Below are positions 49,770 through 59,628 of a stretch of DNA of 64,000 bases, in pieces. Source of the DNA: Streptomyces capitiformicae (GTDB taxonomy: Bacteria; Actinomycetota; Actinomycetes; Streptomycetales; Streptomycetaceae); contig NZ_CP022161.1 of the NCBI RefSeq assembly GCF_002214185.1, forward strand, positions 3,471,767 through 3,535,766, written 5' to 3'. How positions within the stretch are numbered: the stretch's first letter is position 1; each line of letters opens with the position of its first letter. The notes under the pieces are model-generated. The model was not told where the DNA came from. It saw nothing but the letters and a program-made list of their open reading frames with translations, and made no database searches. The position numbers and the translations under genes are program-made.

Positions 49770-50750
49770 TCAGCGCACGTCAGTCGTGCCGCCCGTCGCC
49801 CGCGCCAGACGGGAACCCAACTCCCGTACGTACCCGACCAGTTCCGGCGGCTCATGCACCGTGAACTCGCAGTCGAGGACGGCGAGCCGCACCGCCAGCC
49901 ATTCCACGGAGTCGCCGGAGGAGCCCCGCAGCCGACAGCTGTGTTCGTCGATGGGCTCCGGAGTGCCGAACCAGCGCGGGAGCCGGGCCGCGATGAACTC
50001 CACGGGCGCGGCGAAGGTGACGTAGAACTCGTACGACTCCTGCCGGCGGTACATCGACTGCTTCAGGTACTCCTCCGCACTCCCCGCGGGCAGCTCGCGC
50101 GGCGTGAACCGGGCGCCCGTGGCGAAGGGTTCGGCGACCCGGTCGACGCGGAAGGTGCGCCAGTCGGCGCGGTCGAGGTCGTACGCGACGAGATACCAGC
50201 GGCGGCCGGTCGAGACCAGCCGGTACGGCTCGCAGTGGCGGCGCGAGTCCGTGCCGTCGCCGGAGCGGTAGGCGAAGCGGAGACGCTCCTGTCCCGCCAC
50301 CGCCGACGCCATCACGGTCAGCGTCTCGGGTGCCACGGTCGCCCCGTCGCCGCTGGTCAGCGGGGTGGTGGCGGCCTGCAGCGTGGAAACCCGGTGACGC
50401 AGCCGCGAAGGAAGCACCTGTTCGAGCTTGGCAAGCGCCCGCACGGACGCCTCGTCCACCCCCTCCACGGCATGCCCGGCCCCGGCCCGCAGCCCCACCG
50501 CGATCGCCACGGCTTCTTCGTCATCGAGCACAAGCGGAGGCATCGCCTTCCCCGCGATCAGCCGATACCCCCCGTCGGCACCCTTGGTCGCCTGCACCGG
50601 ATAGCCGAGCTCGCGCAGCCGGTCGATGTCCCGCCGGACGGTACGCCGTGAAACCCCGAGCCGATCGGCCAACTCACCCCCCGGCCACTCCCGGGGCGTC
50701 TGGAGGAGGGAGAGGAGCTGGAGGAGCCGGGCGGGGGTGTCGGTGGTCAT
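49770..50750 (-). CDS. WYL-domain HTH transcriptional regulator
   Basis: This 326-aa protein has an N-terminal DeoR-like HTH (ELADRLGVSRRTVRRDIDRL), the WYL domain with PYRLVSTGRRWYLVAYDLDR near residue 175, and the C-terminal WCX-like extension. WYL regulators sense small ligands or single-stranded nucleic acid. ATG is at 50750. It is convergent with hrdD and divergent from fruR. Confidence 0.86.
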   Translation of the reverse strand: MTTDTPARLLQLLSLLQTPREWPGGELADRLGVSRRTVRRDIDRLRELGYPVQATKGADGGYRLIAGKAMPPLVLDDEEAVAIAVGLRAGAGHAVEGVDEASVRALAKLEQVLPSRLRHRVSTLQAATTPLTSGDGATVAPETLTVMASAVAGQERLRFAYRSGDGTDSRRHCEPYRLVSTGRRWYLVAYDLDRADWRTFRVDRVAEPFATGARFTPRELPAGSAEEYLKQSMYRRQESYEFYVTFAAPVEFIAARLPRWFGTPEPIDEHSCRLRGSSGDSVEWLAVRLAVLDCEFTVHEPPELVGYVRELGSRLARATGGTTDVR

Positions 50751-50971
50751 GAGGGCCCCCTGCTTGTTGTCGTCGTCATGGGTCGAGGCTGCCGGATATA
50801 GAGGACGAGATCTGGCCTACTTCGCTTCTGGCTCTCCGCCCTGAAGCTGGACTTGCCCGTTCATGCCTGCCTCATGCCCGAACCTGTTTACTTTTCGGAA
50901 ATCCGGGCGTAGCCTCCGAGCGAACCCACAGAATCGGGCATCGGATCCGGATCAGTCGGAGGCGAACGGAC

Positions 50972-51733
50972 ATGTACGCACCGGAGCGGCAGCAGGAGAT
51001 CCTCCGGCTCGCGCGTGACGGCGGCCGGGTGGACGTGGTGTCGCTGGCGGAGGAGTTCCAGGTCACGGCCGAGACGATCCGCCGCGACCTGAAGGCCCTG
51101 GACCGCGCCGGCCTCGTCCAGCGGGTGCACGGCGGTGCCATCCCGGCCGGGCGGCTGGACTTCGAGCCCGACCTCGCCGAGCGCGAGGGCACGGCGGCCG
51201 ACCAGAAGGACCGTATCGCGCAGGCCGCCCTCGCTGAACTGCCGACCGACGGCACGGTCGTCCTCGACGCCGGTACCACGGTCGCACGCCTCGCCGCCGC
51301 CATCCCGCTGGAGGCCACGCTCACCGCGGTCACGCACAGCCTGCCGATCGCGGCCCGCCTCGCCGACCACCCGGGCATCCAGCTCCACCTGGTCGGCGGC
51401 CGCGTCCGCCACCGTACGCGCGCCGCCGTGGACGCCTGGGCACTCCGCGCTTACGGCGAAATCCGCGCTGATGTACTTTTCGTGGCGGCCAACGGCTTCT
51501 CCACCGAGCACGGCCTGACCACCCCCGACCTCGCCGAGGCCGCTGTGAAGCGGGCGGCGGTGGCCGCCGCCCGCCGCGTCGTACTGCTCGCCGACTCCTC
51601 CAAGCACGGCCAGGAACACTTCGCCCGCTTCGGCGACCTCAGCGACGTGGACCTGCTGATCACCGACAAGGGGCTGAGCCCCGAAGACGCCCTCACCATC
51701 GAGCGCGGCGGCACGGAAGTGCTGTGTGTATGA
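50972..51733 (+). CDS. fruR: DeoR-family repressor of fructose operon
   Basis: This 253-aa protein has a DeoR HTH (YAPERQQEILRLARDGGRVD, EEFQVTAETIRRDLKALDRA) and a sugar-phosphate sensing DeoRC domain (VVLDAGTTVARLAAAI; LLADSSKHGQEHFARFG). It is first in fruR-fruK-fruA, and its stop overlaps the fruK start (ATGA at 51730). It is likely to respond to fructose 1-phosphate. ATG is at 50972. Confidence 0.9.
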   Translation: MYAPERQQEILRLARDGGRVDVVSLAEEFQVTAETIRRDLKALDRAGLVQRVHGGAIPAGRLDFEPDLAEREGTAADQKDRIAQAALAELPTDGTVVLDAGTTVARLAAAIPLEATLTAVTHSLPIAARLADHPGIQLHLVGGRVRHRTRAAVDAWALRAYGEIRADVLFVAANGFSTEHGLTTPDLAEAAVKRAAVAAARRVVLLADSSKHGQEHFARFGDLSDVDLLITDKGLSPEDALTIERGGTEVLCV

Positions 51734-52692
51734 AACGAGTGCACATGATCCTCACCGTCACCCCGAACCCCTCCCTCGACCGCACCTACGAGGTCCCCTC
51801 CCTCGACCGCGGCGAGGTCATCCGGGCCACCGGCGAGCGCATGGACCCGGGCGGCAAGGGCGTCAACGTCTCCCGGGCGGTCGCCGCCGCCGGGCAGCGC
51901 ACCGTGGCCGTACTGCCGCTGGGCGGTGCACCGGGCGCGCTGGTCGCGGACCTGCTCGACGCCCAGGGCATCGAGGTCGCACGGGTGCCGGTGGCCGGGG
52001 CGACCCGTTCCAACATCGCCCTCGCCGAGTCGGACGGCGTCCTGACGAAGATCAACGCACCGGGCCCGGAACTGTCGGCCGCCGAGGAGGAACTCCTCCT
52101 GGAGACCGTCCGCGCCCAGTCCGTCGACGCCTCCTGGATCGCCTGCTGCGGCAGCCTCCCGCCTGGTCTCGCCCCGTCCTGGTACGCCGAACTCGTCGCC
52201 CGCGCCCACGCTGCGGGCGCCCGGATCGCGCTGGACACCTCGGGCCCGGCCCTGCTGGCCGCGCTGCGCGAGCGCCCGGACGTCGTCAAGCCCAACGCCG
52301 AGGAACTCGCCGAGGCCGTGGGCCGCCCGCTCGCCACCGTCGGCGACGCCGTCAAGGCCGCGGAGGAGCTCCGCGAGATGGGCGCCGACGCGGTACTCGC
52401 CAGCCTCGGCGCCGACGGGCAACTGCTGGTGAACGCCTCGGGCGCCTGGTTCGGCAGCGCCCGCGTCGACGCCGTACGCAGCAACGTGGGCGCCGGCGAC
52501 TCCTCCCTCGCCGGTTTCCTGATCGCGGGCGGCGACGGCCCGGAAGCCCTCGCCTCCGCCGTCGCCCACGGCGCCGCGGCCGTACAACTGCCGGGCAGCG
52601 TCATGCCGACACCGGCCGACCTCGACCCGGCGGCGGTGACCGTCACGGCGGAGGTACCCGTGGACCGGATGCTGAAGGAGCCGGTGACATGA
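51730..52692 (+). CDS. fruK: 1-phosphofructokinase
   Basis: This 320-aa PfkB-family kinase converts fructose 1-phosphate to the 1,6-bisphosphate. It shows ILTVTPNPSLDRTYEVPSLD, GGKGVNVSRAVAAAGQ near residue 43, and the PfkB signature NVGAGDSSLAGFLIAGGD near residue 255 with catalytic Asp. The start chosen is ATG 51730, overlapping the fruR stop; MILTVTPN at 51745 is an alternative. fruA follows after 198 nt. Confidence 0.9.
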   Translation: MKRVHMILTVTPNPSLDRTYEVPSLDRGEVIRATGERMDPGGKGVNVSRAVAAAGQRTVAVLPLGGAPGALVADLLDAQGIEVARVPVAGATRSNIALAESDGVLTKINAPGPELSAAEEELLLETVRAQSVDASWIACCGSLPPGLAPSWYAELVARAHAAGARIALDTSGPALLAALRERPDVVKPNAEELAEAVGRPLATVGDAVKAAEELREMGADAVLASLGADGQLLVNASGAWFGSARVDAVRSNVGAGDSSLAGFLIAGGDGPEALASAVAHGAAAVQLPGSVMPTPADLDPAAVTVTAEVPVDRMLKEPVT

Positions 52693-52890
52693 GCGCGGGA
52701 GCGGCAACGAACCTTCGTTCTGAGCCAGGCGGCGTGGGTGCTCCGCGAGCGAACCCTCGTTCTGCGTTACCCACCTCGACCACCACCACCCGCCGCCCCC
52801 TGTCGGCCCTCGCGGCCCGCGCCCCCCACACCCCCGTCCCCACCCCGCCCACCACATTCCCCGGGCGATACGCGTGCGAAGGAGCCCGCG

Positions 52891-55011
52891 ATGAGCGAGA
52901 TGATCACCGCGGACCTGGTCGACCTCGACCTGTCCGCCGACACCAAGGAAGCGGCGGCACGTGCCCTCGCCGAGCGCATGGTCGCGAAGGGCCGGGTCAC
53001 CGACCTGGACGGCTTCCTCGCCGACGTGGCCGCCCGTGAGGCGCAGATGCCGACCGGCCTCGACGGCGGCATCGGTATCCCGCACTGCCGCAGCGAGCAC
53101 GTCACCGAGCCGACCCTGGCCTTCGGCCGCAGCGCGGCCGGCATCGACTTCGGCGCGGCCGACGGACCCGCCGACCTGATCTTCCTGATCGCCGCCCCGG
53201 CGGGCGCGGACGACGCCCACCTCACGATCCTGTCCTCCCTCGCCCGTCAGCTGATGACCGCCGAGTTCACGGACGCGCTGCGCTCGGTCGGCGACGCGGC
53301 CCGCGCCGCCGCGCTCATCCGGGGCGACGAGGAGACGGAAGCCTCGGCGGACACCACGGACAACACGGGCACCACAGACTCCGCGGCGGCGTCGGGCGGA
53401 ACGGCCTCCCCCGACTCCGCCGCGGTCAGCACCACCACGGCCGAGCCCACGGCCGAGCCCACGGCCGAGCCCACGGCCGAGCCCACGGACGAGCCCACGG
53501 CCGACGGAGGTCGCCCGTTCCGTATCGTCGCCGTCACCTCCTGCCCCACCGGCATCGCGCACACCTACATGGCCGCCGAGTCGCTGGAGAACGCCGGCCG
53601 GGACGCCGGTGACGTCGAGATCGTCGTCGAGACGCAGGGCTCGGCCGGCTTCACCCGGCTCGACCCGGCGGTCATCGCCGCCGCCGACGGCGTGATCTTC
53701 GCCCACGACGTACCCGTACGGGAGAAGGACCGGTTCGCCGGAAAGCCCACGGTCGACGTCGGCGTGAAGGCGGGCATCAACCGCCCCGCCCAGCTGATCA
53801 CCGAGGTGCGGGAGAAGGCCGCGCGCGGAGAGGTCACCGCCGCCGCCAAGCCCGGCGGCACACCCGTCGAGCGGGCCGGCGAGCCCGGCGAGGGCTACGG
53901 CACCAAGCTCCGCAAGTGGCTGATGTCCGGCGTCAGTTACATGGTCCCGTTCGTCGCGGCGGGCGGTCTGCTGATCGCGCTGGGCTTCGCGATCGGCGGC
54001 TACCAGATCAACGAGGCCAAGCCGGTCACCGAACACTTCGTCTGGCTCCAGGTCGACAGCTGGGCCGCCCTGCTGTTCCAGATCGGCGTCGTCGCCTTCG
54101 GCTTCCTGATCCCCGTCCTCGCCGGCTACATCGCATACGGCATGGCGGACCGCCCCGGTCTCGTTCCCGGCTTCGTCGGCGGCATGATCGCCTCCAACAT
54201 CGCCGCCGGCTTCCTCGGCGGTCTGGTCGCCGGTCTGCTGGCCGGTGCGGTGGTCCTCGCCATCCAGCGGATCAAGATCCCGCCGGTGCTGCGCGGCGTC
54301 ATGCCGGTGGTGGTGATCCCGCTGGTCTCGTCGATGGTCGTCGGCTTCCTGATGCTGGTGGTGATCGGCAAGCCCATCGCCGAGGCCCAGAAGGGCATGA
54401 CCGACTGGCTGGGCGGCCTCTCCGGCTCCAACGCCGTCCTGCTCGGCATCCTGCTCGGCCTGATGATGTGCTTCGACCTGGGCGGCCCGGTCAACAAGGT
54501 CGCGTACGCCTTCGCCACCGCCGGTATCACCGCGCAGGACCCGAGCCCCGCCGCGATGAAGGTCATGGCCGCCGTGATGGCCGCCGGTATGGTCCCGCCG
54601 CTCGGCATGGCCCTCGCCACCACCATCCGCAAGAAGCTATTCACCACCGCCGAGCGCGAGAACGGCAAGGCGGCCTGGGTGCTCGGCGCCTCCTTCATCT
54701 CCGAGGGCGCGATCCCGTTCGCCGCCGCCGACCCGCTGCGGGTCATCCCCGCCTCCATGGCGGGCGGCGCGGTCACCGGCGCGCTGACCATGGCCTTCGG
54801 TTCGACCCTGCGCGCCCCGCACGGCGGCATCTGGGTCACCCCGCTGATCGGCAAGCCGCTCCTGTACCTGCTGGCCATCGCGGTCGGTACGGCGATCACG
54901 GCCAGCCTGGTCATCGTCCTGAAGGGCATGCGCAAGACCCAGCCGGGCGTCGCGGCCGAGTCCGCTCCGGCCGCCGCGAAGACCAAGACGAAGGAGCCGG
55001 TCGCGGCCTGA
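52891..55011 (+). CDS. fruA: Fructose PTS permease, IIABC fusion
   Basis: This 706-aa protein has EIIA at residues about 5-150 (phospho-His in GIGIPHCRSEHV), then an Ala/Glu/Pro/Thr-rich linker with tandem AEPT repeats, EIIB at about 205-310 (phospho-Cys in VAVTSCPTGIAHTYMAAESL) and EIIC from about 345 (SGVSYMVPFVAAGGLLIALG, and the substrate site region SFISEGAIPFAAADPLRVIP). It imports and phosphorylates fructose. ATG at 52891 follows AAGGAG. Hairpin 55081-55110 ends the operon. Confidence 0.92.
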   Translation: MSEMITADLVDLDLSADTKEAAARALAERMVAKGRVTDLDGFLADVAAREAQMPTGLDGGIGIPHCRSEHVTEPTLAFGRSAAGIDFGAADGPADLIFLIAAPAGADDAHLTILSSLARQLMTAEFTDALRSVGDAARAAALIRGDEETEASADTTDNTGTTDSAAASGGTASPDSAAVSTTTAEPTAEPTAEPTAEPTDEPTADGGRPFRIVAVTSCPTGIAHTYMAAESLENAGRDAGDVEIVVETQGSAGFTRLDPAVIAAADGVIFAHDVPVREKDRFAGKPTVDVGVKAGINRPAQLITEVREKAARGEVTAAAKPGGTPVERAGEPGEGYGTKLRKWLMSGVSYMVPFVAAGGLLIALGFAIGGYQINEAKPVTEHFVWLQVDSWAALLFQIGVVAFGFLIPVLAGYIAYGMADRPGLVPGFVGGMIASNIAAGFLGGLVAGLLAGAVVLAIQRIKIPPVLRGVMPVVVIPLVSSMVVGFLMLVVIGKPIAEAQKGMTDWLGGLSGSNAVLLGILLGLMMCFDLGGPVNKVAYAFATAGITAQDPSPAAMKVMAAVMAAGMVPPLGMALATTIRKKLFTTAERENGKAAWVLGASFISEGAIPFAAADPLRVIPASMAGGAVTGALTMAFGSTLRAPHGGIWVTPLIGKPLLYLLAIAVGTAITASLVIVLKGMRKTQPGVAAESAPAAAKTKTKEPVAA

Positions 55012-55080
55012 GTGCCGTCTGCCCTGATCGACAACTGTGGCAAATCCCGGTCGCGGAACCGGAATCCGTGACCGTACGCC

Positions 55081-55110
55081 GGCCGCAGCCCCCTCCCCGG
55101 GGCTGCGGCC
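55081..55110 (+). terminator. Terminator hairpin after fruA
   Basis: Perfect 12-bp arms GGCCGCAGCCCC (55081-55092) and GGGGCTGCGGCC (55099-55110) enclose a 6-nt loop, 70 bp after the fruA stop. There is no T-run, as is common in high-GC actinobacteria. Confidence 0.75.
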
Positions 55111-55248
55111 GCACGCGTTCGTGCGCGGTTCGGACACCCCGCGCGCCCCTTTGGACGCCTTTACAACCCCTGTGAGCTGTACGCCGTACCTGCGAGATAC
55201 GTCACGGTCCGAGCTCAAAGTCCCGTCCGGTGGTGTCTACTGGTGGGC

Positions 55249-55527
55249 ATGCCTGAGCACGTGTCGATCCTCCAGTTGGTGGGCGTGGCCGCCCTCGCCC
55301 TCGCGGCGGTCATCTGGGTCGCCGTGCTGGTCCGTGTGCTGCGCCGGGACCGTGAGGTGCACCGTGTCCGCTTCGCCGAGGTGGCCCGGCGCCGTGGTCA
55401 CCGCCTGCGGGCCCTGCCCCACCAGCGCAGGAAGGGCCCGCACGTCGAACATGTCGAGCTGACCCCGGCGGAACAGGACGCCTTCGCGTTCCTGGCCCGC
55501 CAGTTCACCGACGACCGCCCCGCCTGA
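55249..55527 (+). CDS. Small single-helix membrane protein
   Basis: This 92-aa protein has one N-terminal transmembrane helix (LQLVGVAALALAAVIWVAVL) followed by a basic cytoplasmic tail (RRDREVHRVRFAEVARRRGH) and an acidic end. No family is recognised; it looks like a conserved Streptomyces hypothetical. ATG is at 55249, GTG at 55243 an alternative. Confidence 0.65.
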   Translation: MPEHVSILQLVGVAALALAAVIWVAVLVRVLRRDREVHRVRFAEVARRRGHRLRALPHQRRKGPHVEHVELTPAEQDAFAFLARQFTDDRPA

Positions 55528-55535
55528 GCCCTGCC

Positions 55536-56294
55536 TTACCCGAGGCTCCCCGCCCGTCGCTCCATCGCGTCCCGGGCCGCGTCCTCCGTCGCGTACACCT
55601 CGCACATATGGCGTCCGTCCGGCGTGGCCGTGTGCTCGACCTCCCACAGGGAGATCTCCTGCCCGTCGGTGAGCAGGAACGCGTGCTCGTAGAGCGAGAA
55701 ACTCAGCCCCGGCCGACCGCGCCGACGGGGCCGCTTCGGGCGGCCGAAGGCCTGGGTGATCTCGTGCGCGAACGCGGTCCGCAGCAGCAGGGTGGCGAGC
55801 TCGTCCCCGGGAGGATCCGGGTTCTCCGCGCGCCGCAGCAGTCGTCGGGCGTGGTCCGCCGAGTCGTCGGGTATGTACTCGTGGCGCGGCTCGGGGAACG
55901 CCGTCAGCTCCACCATGGCGGGCAGCTCGAAGTCGGGGGCGTCCGGGGGCAGTGGCAGGCGCGCGGTGGCGGCCCGCAGCTCCTCGTCGTCCGTGTACAC
56001 CTCGTGCTGGGTCTCGCTGCCCGGCACGGTGTTGTGCACGAGCTCCCACAGCGTGACAGCGGATCCGTCGGCGAGCAGCCAGGTGTGCCGGTACGTCGCC
56101 CGGTGCAGCCCCGAACTGTAGTGCGCGGAGTGCAGCGAGCTGTCGTGCGCGAGGGCGCAGTCCAGCCGCCGTATCGTCTCGTCGGGCAGCTCGAAGGAGT
56201 TCAGGGCACGACCGAGAAGTCGCGCGAGGTGCTCCTCCGGAGACTCCGGCGACTCGGGTGGCTCGTACGCTGCCGTCTCGTACGGAACGCTCAA
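55536..56294 (-). CDS. DUF6227-type conserved protein
   Basis: This 252-aa soluble protein is made of two similar halves, each with a short repeat of the type HTWLLADGSAVTLWELVHNT / HAFLLTDGQEISLWEVEHTA followed by a YxxEExA-like motif. It is recognised as a Streptomyces-specific conserved family (DUF6227 as I recall) of unknown function. ATG is at 56294. It converges with the small membrane protein gene. Confidence 0.6.
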   Translation of the reverse strand: MSVPYETAAYEPPESPESPEEHLARLLGRALNSFELPDETIRRLDCALAHDSSLHSAHYSSGLHRATYRHTWLLADGSAVTLWELVHNTVPGSETQHEVYTDDEELRAATARLPLPPDAPDFELPAMVELTAFPEPRHEYIPDDSADHARRLLRRAENPDPPGDELATLLLRTAFAHEITQAFGRPKRPRRRGRPGLSFSLYEHAFLLTDGQEISLWEVEHTATPDGRHMCEVYATEDAARDAMERRAGSLG

Positions 56295-56538
56295 GGTTTC
56301 TCCCGGCGTTGCTGCATGTCACCTTGTGGGTGCATACCGTAGCCCCTCGGTCGGACATCATGTCCGGGAACCGAGAAAACGTACGTCCATAAAACGACGG
56401 AGCCGCGCGGCTGGTTCCCGCGCGGCCCGACGAACTCCCGGAAGTACTTGGTCAGATGGGGTCCCGTCCTCGATCGGACGGTGCCGGACCGGGTCCGGAC
56501 GGCCCCGAACTATGGCCGGATGGCGCCGACGCTTCGGC

Positions 56539-57783
56539 TCAGCCTGCGCTGCCCGCCGTCCAGGCGCTCCAGGACATGTTCCAGCCGTTGAGACCGTTGT
56601 CCGGGGCGACCGTGTCGTCGGGGGAGTTCTTGACGACCACCACGTCCCCGATCAGCGAGTTGTCGAAGAACCACTTGCCGACCGTGTCCCCGTTCGCCCC
56701 CTGGACGTCCGCGAGCCCGACGCAGCCGTGGCTGGTGCCCTGCCGGCCGAAGGGCGGGTTGGACCTGCTGTACCAGTAGTTGCCGTGGACGAACGTGCCC
56801 GACGTCGTCAGCCGCATCGCGTGCGGCACGTCCGGGATGTCGTACTCCCCGCCGAAGCCGACCGTGGATCCGTTCATCCGCGTCTGCGTGAACTTCTCCG
56901 AGATCACCATCTGCCCGTTGTAGGTCGGGTTGTCCGCACTACCGGCCGAGATCGGCACCGTCTTGATCGTCTTGCCGTCCCGTACGACCGTCATGGTCTG
57001 CGTGTTGACGTCGACCGTGGAGACCTGAGAACGCCCGACGGTGAAGGTGACCGTCTTGTCCTGCACCCCGTAGACGCCGTTCGCGCCCTCGACACCGTCC
57101 AGGTCGATCTTCATCGTGACCTTGGACCCGGCCTTCCAGTACTCCTCAGGCCGGAAGTCGAGCCGCTGCGACCCGAACCAGTGCCCGACCACCTCCTGCC
57201 CACTGCTCGACGTCACGGTGATGTGGGACTGCACGGCCTTCTGGTCGGTGATCGCCTTGTCGAACGTGAACGACACCGGCATCCCCACCCCGACCGTGGT
57301 GCCGTTGTCGGGCGTGTATGTCCCGATGAAGCTGTTGGCCGAGGAGACGGTGGTGAAGATGGAGTTGGCCGCCGACGTCTTTCCCTCGGCGTTCTTCGCG
57401 GTCGCCGAGATCCGGTACTTCGTCCCGCGCTCCAACTGCTCCTTCGGCTTCCAGGACAGCCCGTCCGCCGCGATCTCACCCGGTACGTCCGTGCCGCTCT
57501 CCGTCGCTGTCATCGTCACCTCGGTCAGCTTGCCGTCGCTGACCTTCACACCGGTCGCGTTGATCGACGCCCCCGTCGAACCGTCCTTGGCCGAGATCGT
57601 GATCGTCGCCGCCGAGTCCTTGGCCGACGTCTCCTTGCCACCGCTCTTGTTGTCGGCCTTGGCGTCCCCACCACACCCGGTGAGCGTCAACGCCCCGACC
57701 ACCAGCACGGCACAGGCCCCCACCACACGCCGCACAGCACTCTTCGGCCTCGTCACGATCTGCTCCAACTCCCACGCGTCCAC
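56539..57783 (-). CDS. Lipoprotein L,D-transpeptidase
   Basis: This 414-aa protein starts at GTG 57783 with GGAGGGG 6 nt upstream. The signal has a lipobox (VVGALTLTGCGG), so it is membrane-anchored. Two Ig-like domains follow (about 45-150 and 150-250), then a YkuD catalytic domain with VHGNYWYS near residue 345 and the Cys motif GTSHGCVGL near residue 365. This is the LdtMt2 plan: it makes 3-3 cross-links in peptidoglycan. ATG at 57877 would give an unneeded N-terminal extension before the signal. Confidence 0.88.
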   Translation of the reverse strand: MDAWELEQIVTRPKSAVRRVVGACAVLVVGALTLTGCGGDAKADNKSGGKETSAKDSAATITISAKDGSTGASINATGVKVSDGKLTEVTMTATESGTDVPGEIAADGLSWKPKEQLERGTKYRISATAKNAEGKTSAANSIFTTVSSANSFIGTYTPDNGTTVGVGMPVSFTFDKAITDQKAVQSHITVTSSSGQEVVGHWFGSQRLDFRPEEYWKAGSKVTMKIDLDGVEGANGVYGVQDKTVTFTVGRSQVSTVDVNTQTMTVVRDGKTIKTVPISAGSADNPTYNGQMVISEKFTQTRMNGSTVGFGGEYDIPDVPHAMRLTTSGTFVHGNYWYSRSNPPFGRQGTSHGCVGLADVQGANGDTVGKWFFDNSLIGDVVVVKNSPDDTVAPDNGLNGWNMSWSAWTAGSAG

Positions 57784-57933
57784 GCGATCCCCTCCAGTAC
57801 GTGGACGAAGAGCGTCCTCCGGTCGGGTGAGGTTCCCACCGACCGCGATCCACAGCATCACGTGACAGAACCGGGACAATCGCCTACCGGTGGGGCCCCT
57901 CCCCCTCCCCGTTACCTTTTTCGCGGCTCCGCA

Positions 57934-58080
57934 ATGGGGCCTCCGGCATCACGGGCCTACTACGACAAGAAGATCGCCCAGGGCAAACACCACACCCAAG
58001 CCCTGCTCTGCCTCGCCAGACGCCGGGCCGACGTCCTCTTGGCCCGGCTCGCCGACCCACCCACCCCCGTTTTCCCTTGA
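57934..58080 (+). mobile_element. IS110-family transposase C-terminal remnant
   Basis: A 48-codon frame reads ASRAYYDKKIAQGKHHTQAL followed by LCLARRRADVLLARL. This matches the extreme C-terminus of IS110/IS116-type transposases (YYDRKRAEGKxHxQALxxLARRRxxVL). No other part of the IS is present. Confidence 0.65.
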
Positions 58081-58161
58081 CCAAGACATAGGGGCACCCC
58101 CCCGCCGCCCACGCCGCCGAAACGGCTCTCCCCACCCAAGGCACGCCTCACGCGCGCTGTG

Positions 58162-59205
58162 TCACGCCCCTCCCTGGAACTCGCCGTACAACTCCCCATA
58201 GGACGGCCACATCCCACCCGGCCCGTCCACCGACTCCGCCGCCCGTACCGCCCGTACGATCGCCCGGGTCACCAAGTCCGCGCCCGCTGCGAGCAGTTCG
58301 TTCAGGGCGAGGGGGCCGGACCCGGGTGGCAGGGTGTGTGTGCCCGTCGCCAGGGTGAAGACCGTGTCGCCGTCGTTGAGCAGGTGGACGGGGCGTACGG
58401 CACGGGCGATGCCGTCGTGGGCGGTGCCGGCGAGCTTCTGGGCCTGGGCTCGGGTCAGGTCGGCATCGGTGGCGACGACGGCCAGAGTGGTGTTCAGCGG
58501 AGGAGGCGGGCTTTTCGCGGCGGCTTCGGCGAGGCGCCGGAGCGCGACCTCGTGGATATCGGGCGCCGGATACGTCACACGTCCCTCGAACAGTTCCCCG
58601 TACAGCACCCCCGTCCCCGGATCCATCGCCGATCCCGCCGCGTTGGCCACCACCAGTGCGGCCACCGTGATCCCCGAGCCGAGCACGGTGCTCGCGGTGC
58701 CGATGCCGCCCTTGAGCAGCCCGACCGTCGCCCCCGTCCCGGCGCCCACGCACCCCTCCGCGACCGGGGCACCGGGCCCGGTCGCGGCGGCCGCCTCCAC
58801 CGCCGCCCGGCCGGTGGCCGCGTCCGGTCTGGCCCGGAAGTCGCCACCGCGGCCCAGGTCGAAGACACAGGCGGCGGGCACCACCGGCACGACATGCGCC
58901 GGGTCGGGGCCGACCCGTACGCCGCGTCCGTGCTCCTCCAGCCAGGCCATCACTCCCGACGCGGAGTCCAGCCCGTACGCGCTGCCCCCGGTCAGCACCA
59001 CCGCCTCGACCTTCTGCACCAGGTTCCGCGGGTCCAGCGCGTCCGTCTCCTTCGTGCCGGGCCCGCCCCCGCGTACGTCGACGGCCGCGGTCGCGCCGCC
59101 CTCCGGAGCCAGTACGACCGTGGTACCGGTGAGCCAACCGTCTTCTGCCCGGGTGGCGTGACCGACCCGCAGGCCCAGAACATCCGTCAGAGCATCAACT
59201 GTCAT
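58162..59205 (-). CDS. P1-family peptidase (DmpA/NylC-like, self-processing)
   Basis: This 347-aa N-terminal-nucleophile hydrolase has RVGHATRAEDGWLTGTTVVL, VLTGGSAYGLDSASGVMAWL near residue 70, GCVGAGTGATVGLLKGGIG near residue 150, and the autocleavage region PPLNTTLAVVATDADLTRAQ near residue 245 (Asn-Thr, as in NylC). It is predicted to cleave itself into alpha and beta chains and act as an aminopeptidase/amidase. ATG at 59205 is chosen; further upstream in-frame sequence is out of family. Confidence 0.85.
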   Translation of the reverse strand: MTVDALTDVLGLRVGHATRAEDGWLTGTTVVLAPEGGATAAVDVRGGGPGTKETDALDPRNLVQKVEAVVLTGGSAYGLDSASGVMAWLEEHGRGVRVGPDPAHVVPVVPAACVFDLGRGGDFRARPDAATGRAAVEAAAATGPGAPVAEGCVGAGTGATVGLLKGGIGTASTVLGSGITVAALVVANAAGSAMDPGTGVLYGELFEGRVTYPAPDIHEVALRRLAEAAAKSPPPPLNTTLAVVATDADLTRAQAQKLAGTAHDGIARAVRPVHLLNDGDTVFTLATGTHTLPPGSGPLALNELLAAGADLVTRAIVRAVRAAESVDGPGGMWPSYGELYGEFQGGA

Positions 59206-59420
59206 GGTGATCAGTCTCGTTCGTGTCATCCGCCAGGCAAGGGTGTCGAGGCGGCAAAGAGCCGCAGCCACGGTCGCCGTCTCCGCCGTCGCCTCCCCTC
59301 TTCCGCCCCGGCGGGCGGTCAGGCGTGACACCGGCCGCCACCGTCACGGCTGACACGATGCCCGCCGCCATCTTGTAGCGAGCCGGGTGCTCACCATCGG
59401 CGGGGCCGTACCCTGGGGGC

Positions 59421-59603
59421 ATGAGTACCGCTCCCGCCTCCGAACCGCGTGACCCCAAGGCCGCGCTGGTCTTCGACGACCCGCTGAGCCGACCGTCGTC
59501 GGACGACACGGACCACGGGTGGGGCGAGCGGCCCGGCGACGGCGGCGACAGCGCGGCCGACCTCAGGCGCTTCCTCGACGAGAAGCCGCCCCACCACCTC
59601 TGA
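59421..59603 (+). CDS. 60-aa acidic hypothetical protein
   Basis: Starting at ATG 59421, the protein is short, acidic and disordered (ALVFDDPLSRPSSDDTDHGW ... DLRRFLDEKPPHHL). The non-random C-terminus and its position between convergent genes suggest a real conserved Streptomyces peptide. No family is recognised. Confidence 0.5.
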   Translation: MSTAPASEPRDPKAALVFDDPLSRPSSDDTDHGWGERPGDGGDSAADLRRFLDEKPPHHL

Positions 59604-59628
59604 CGGCCGAGGGCGGTCAGCGCCCCGA

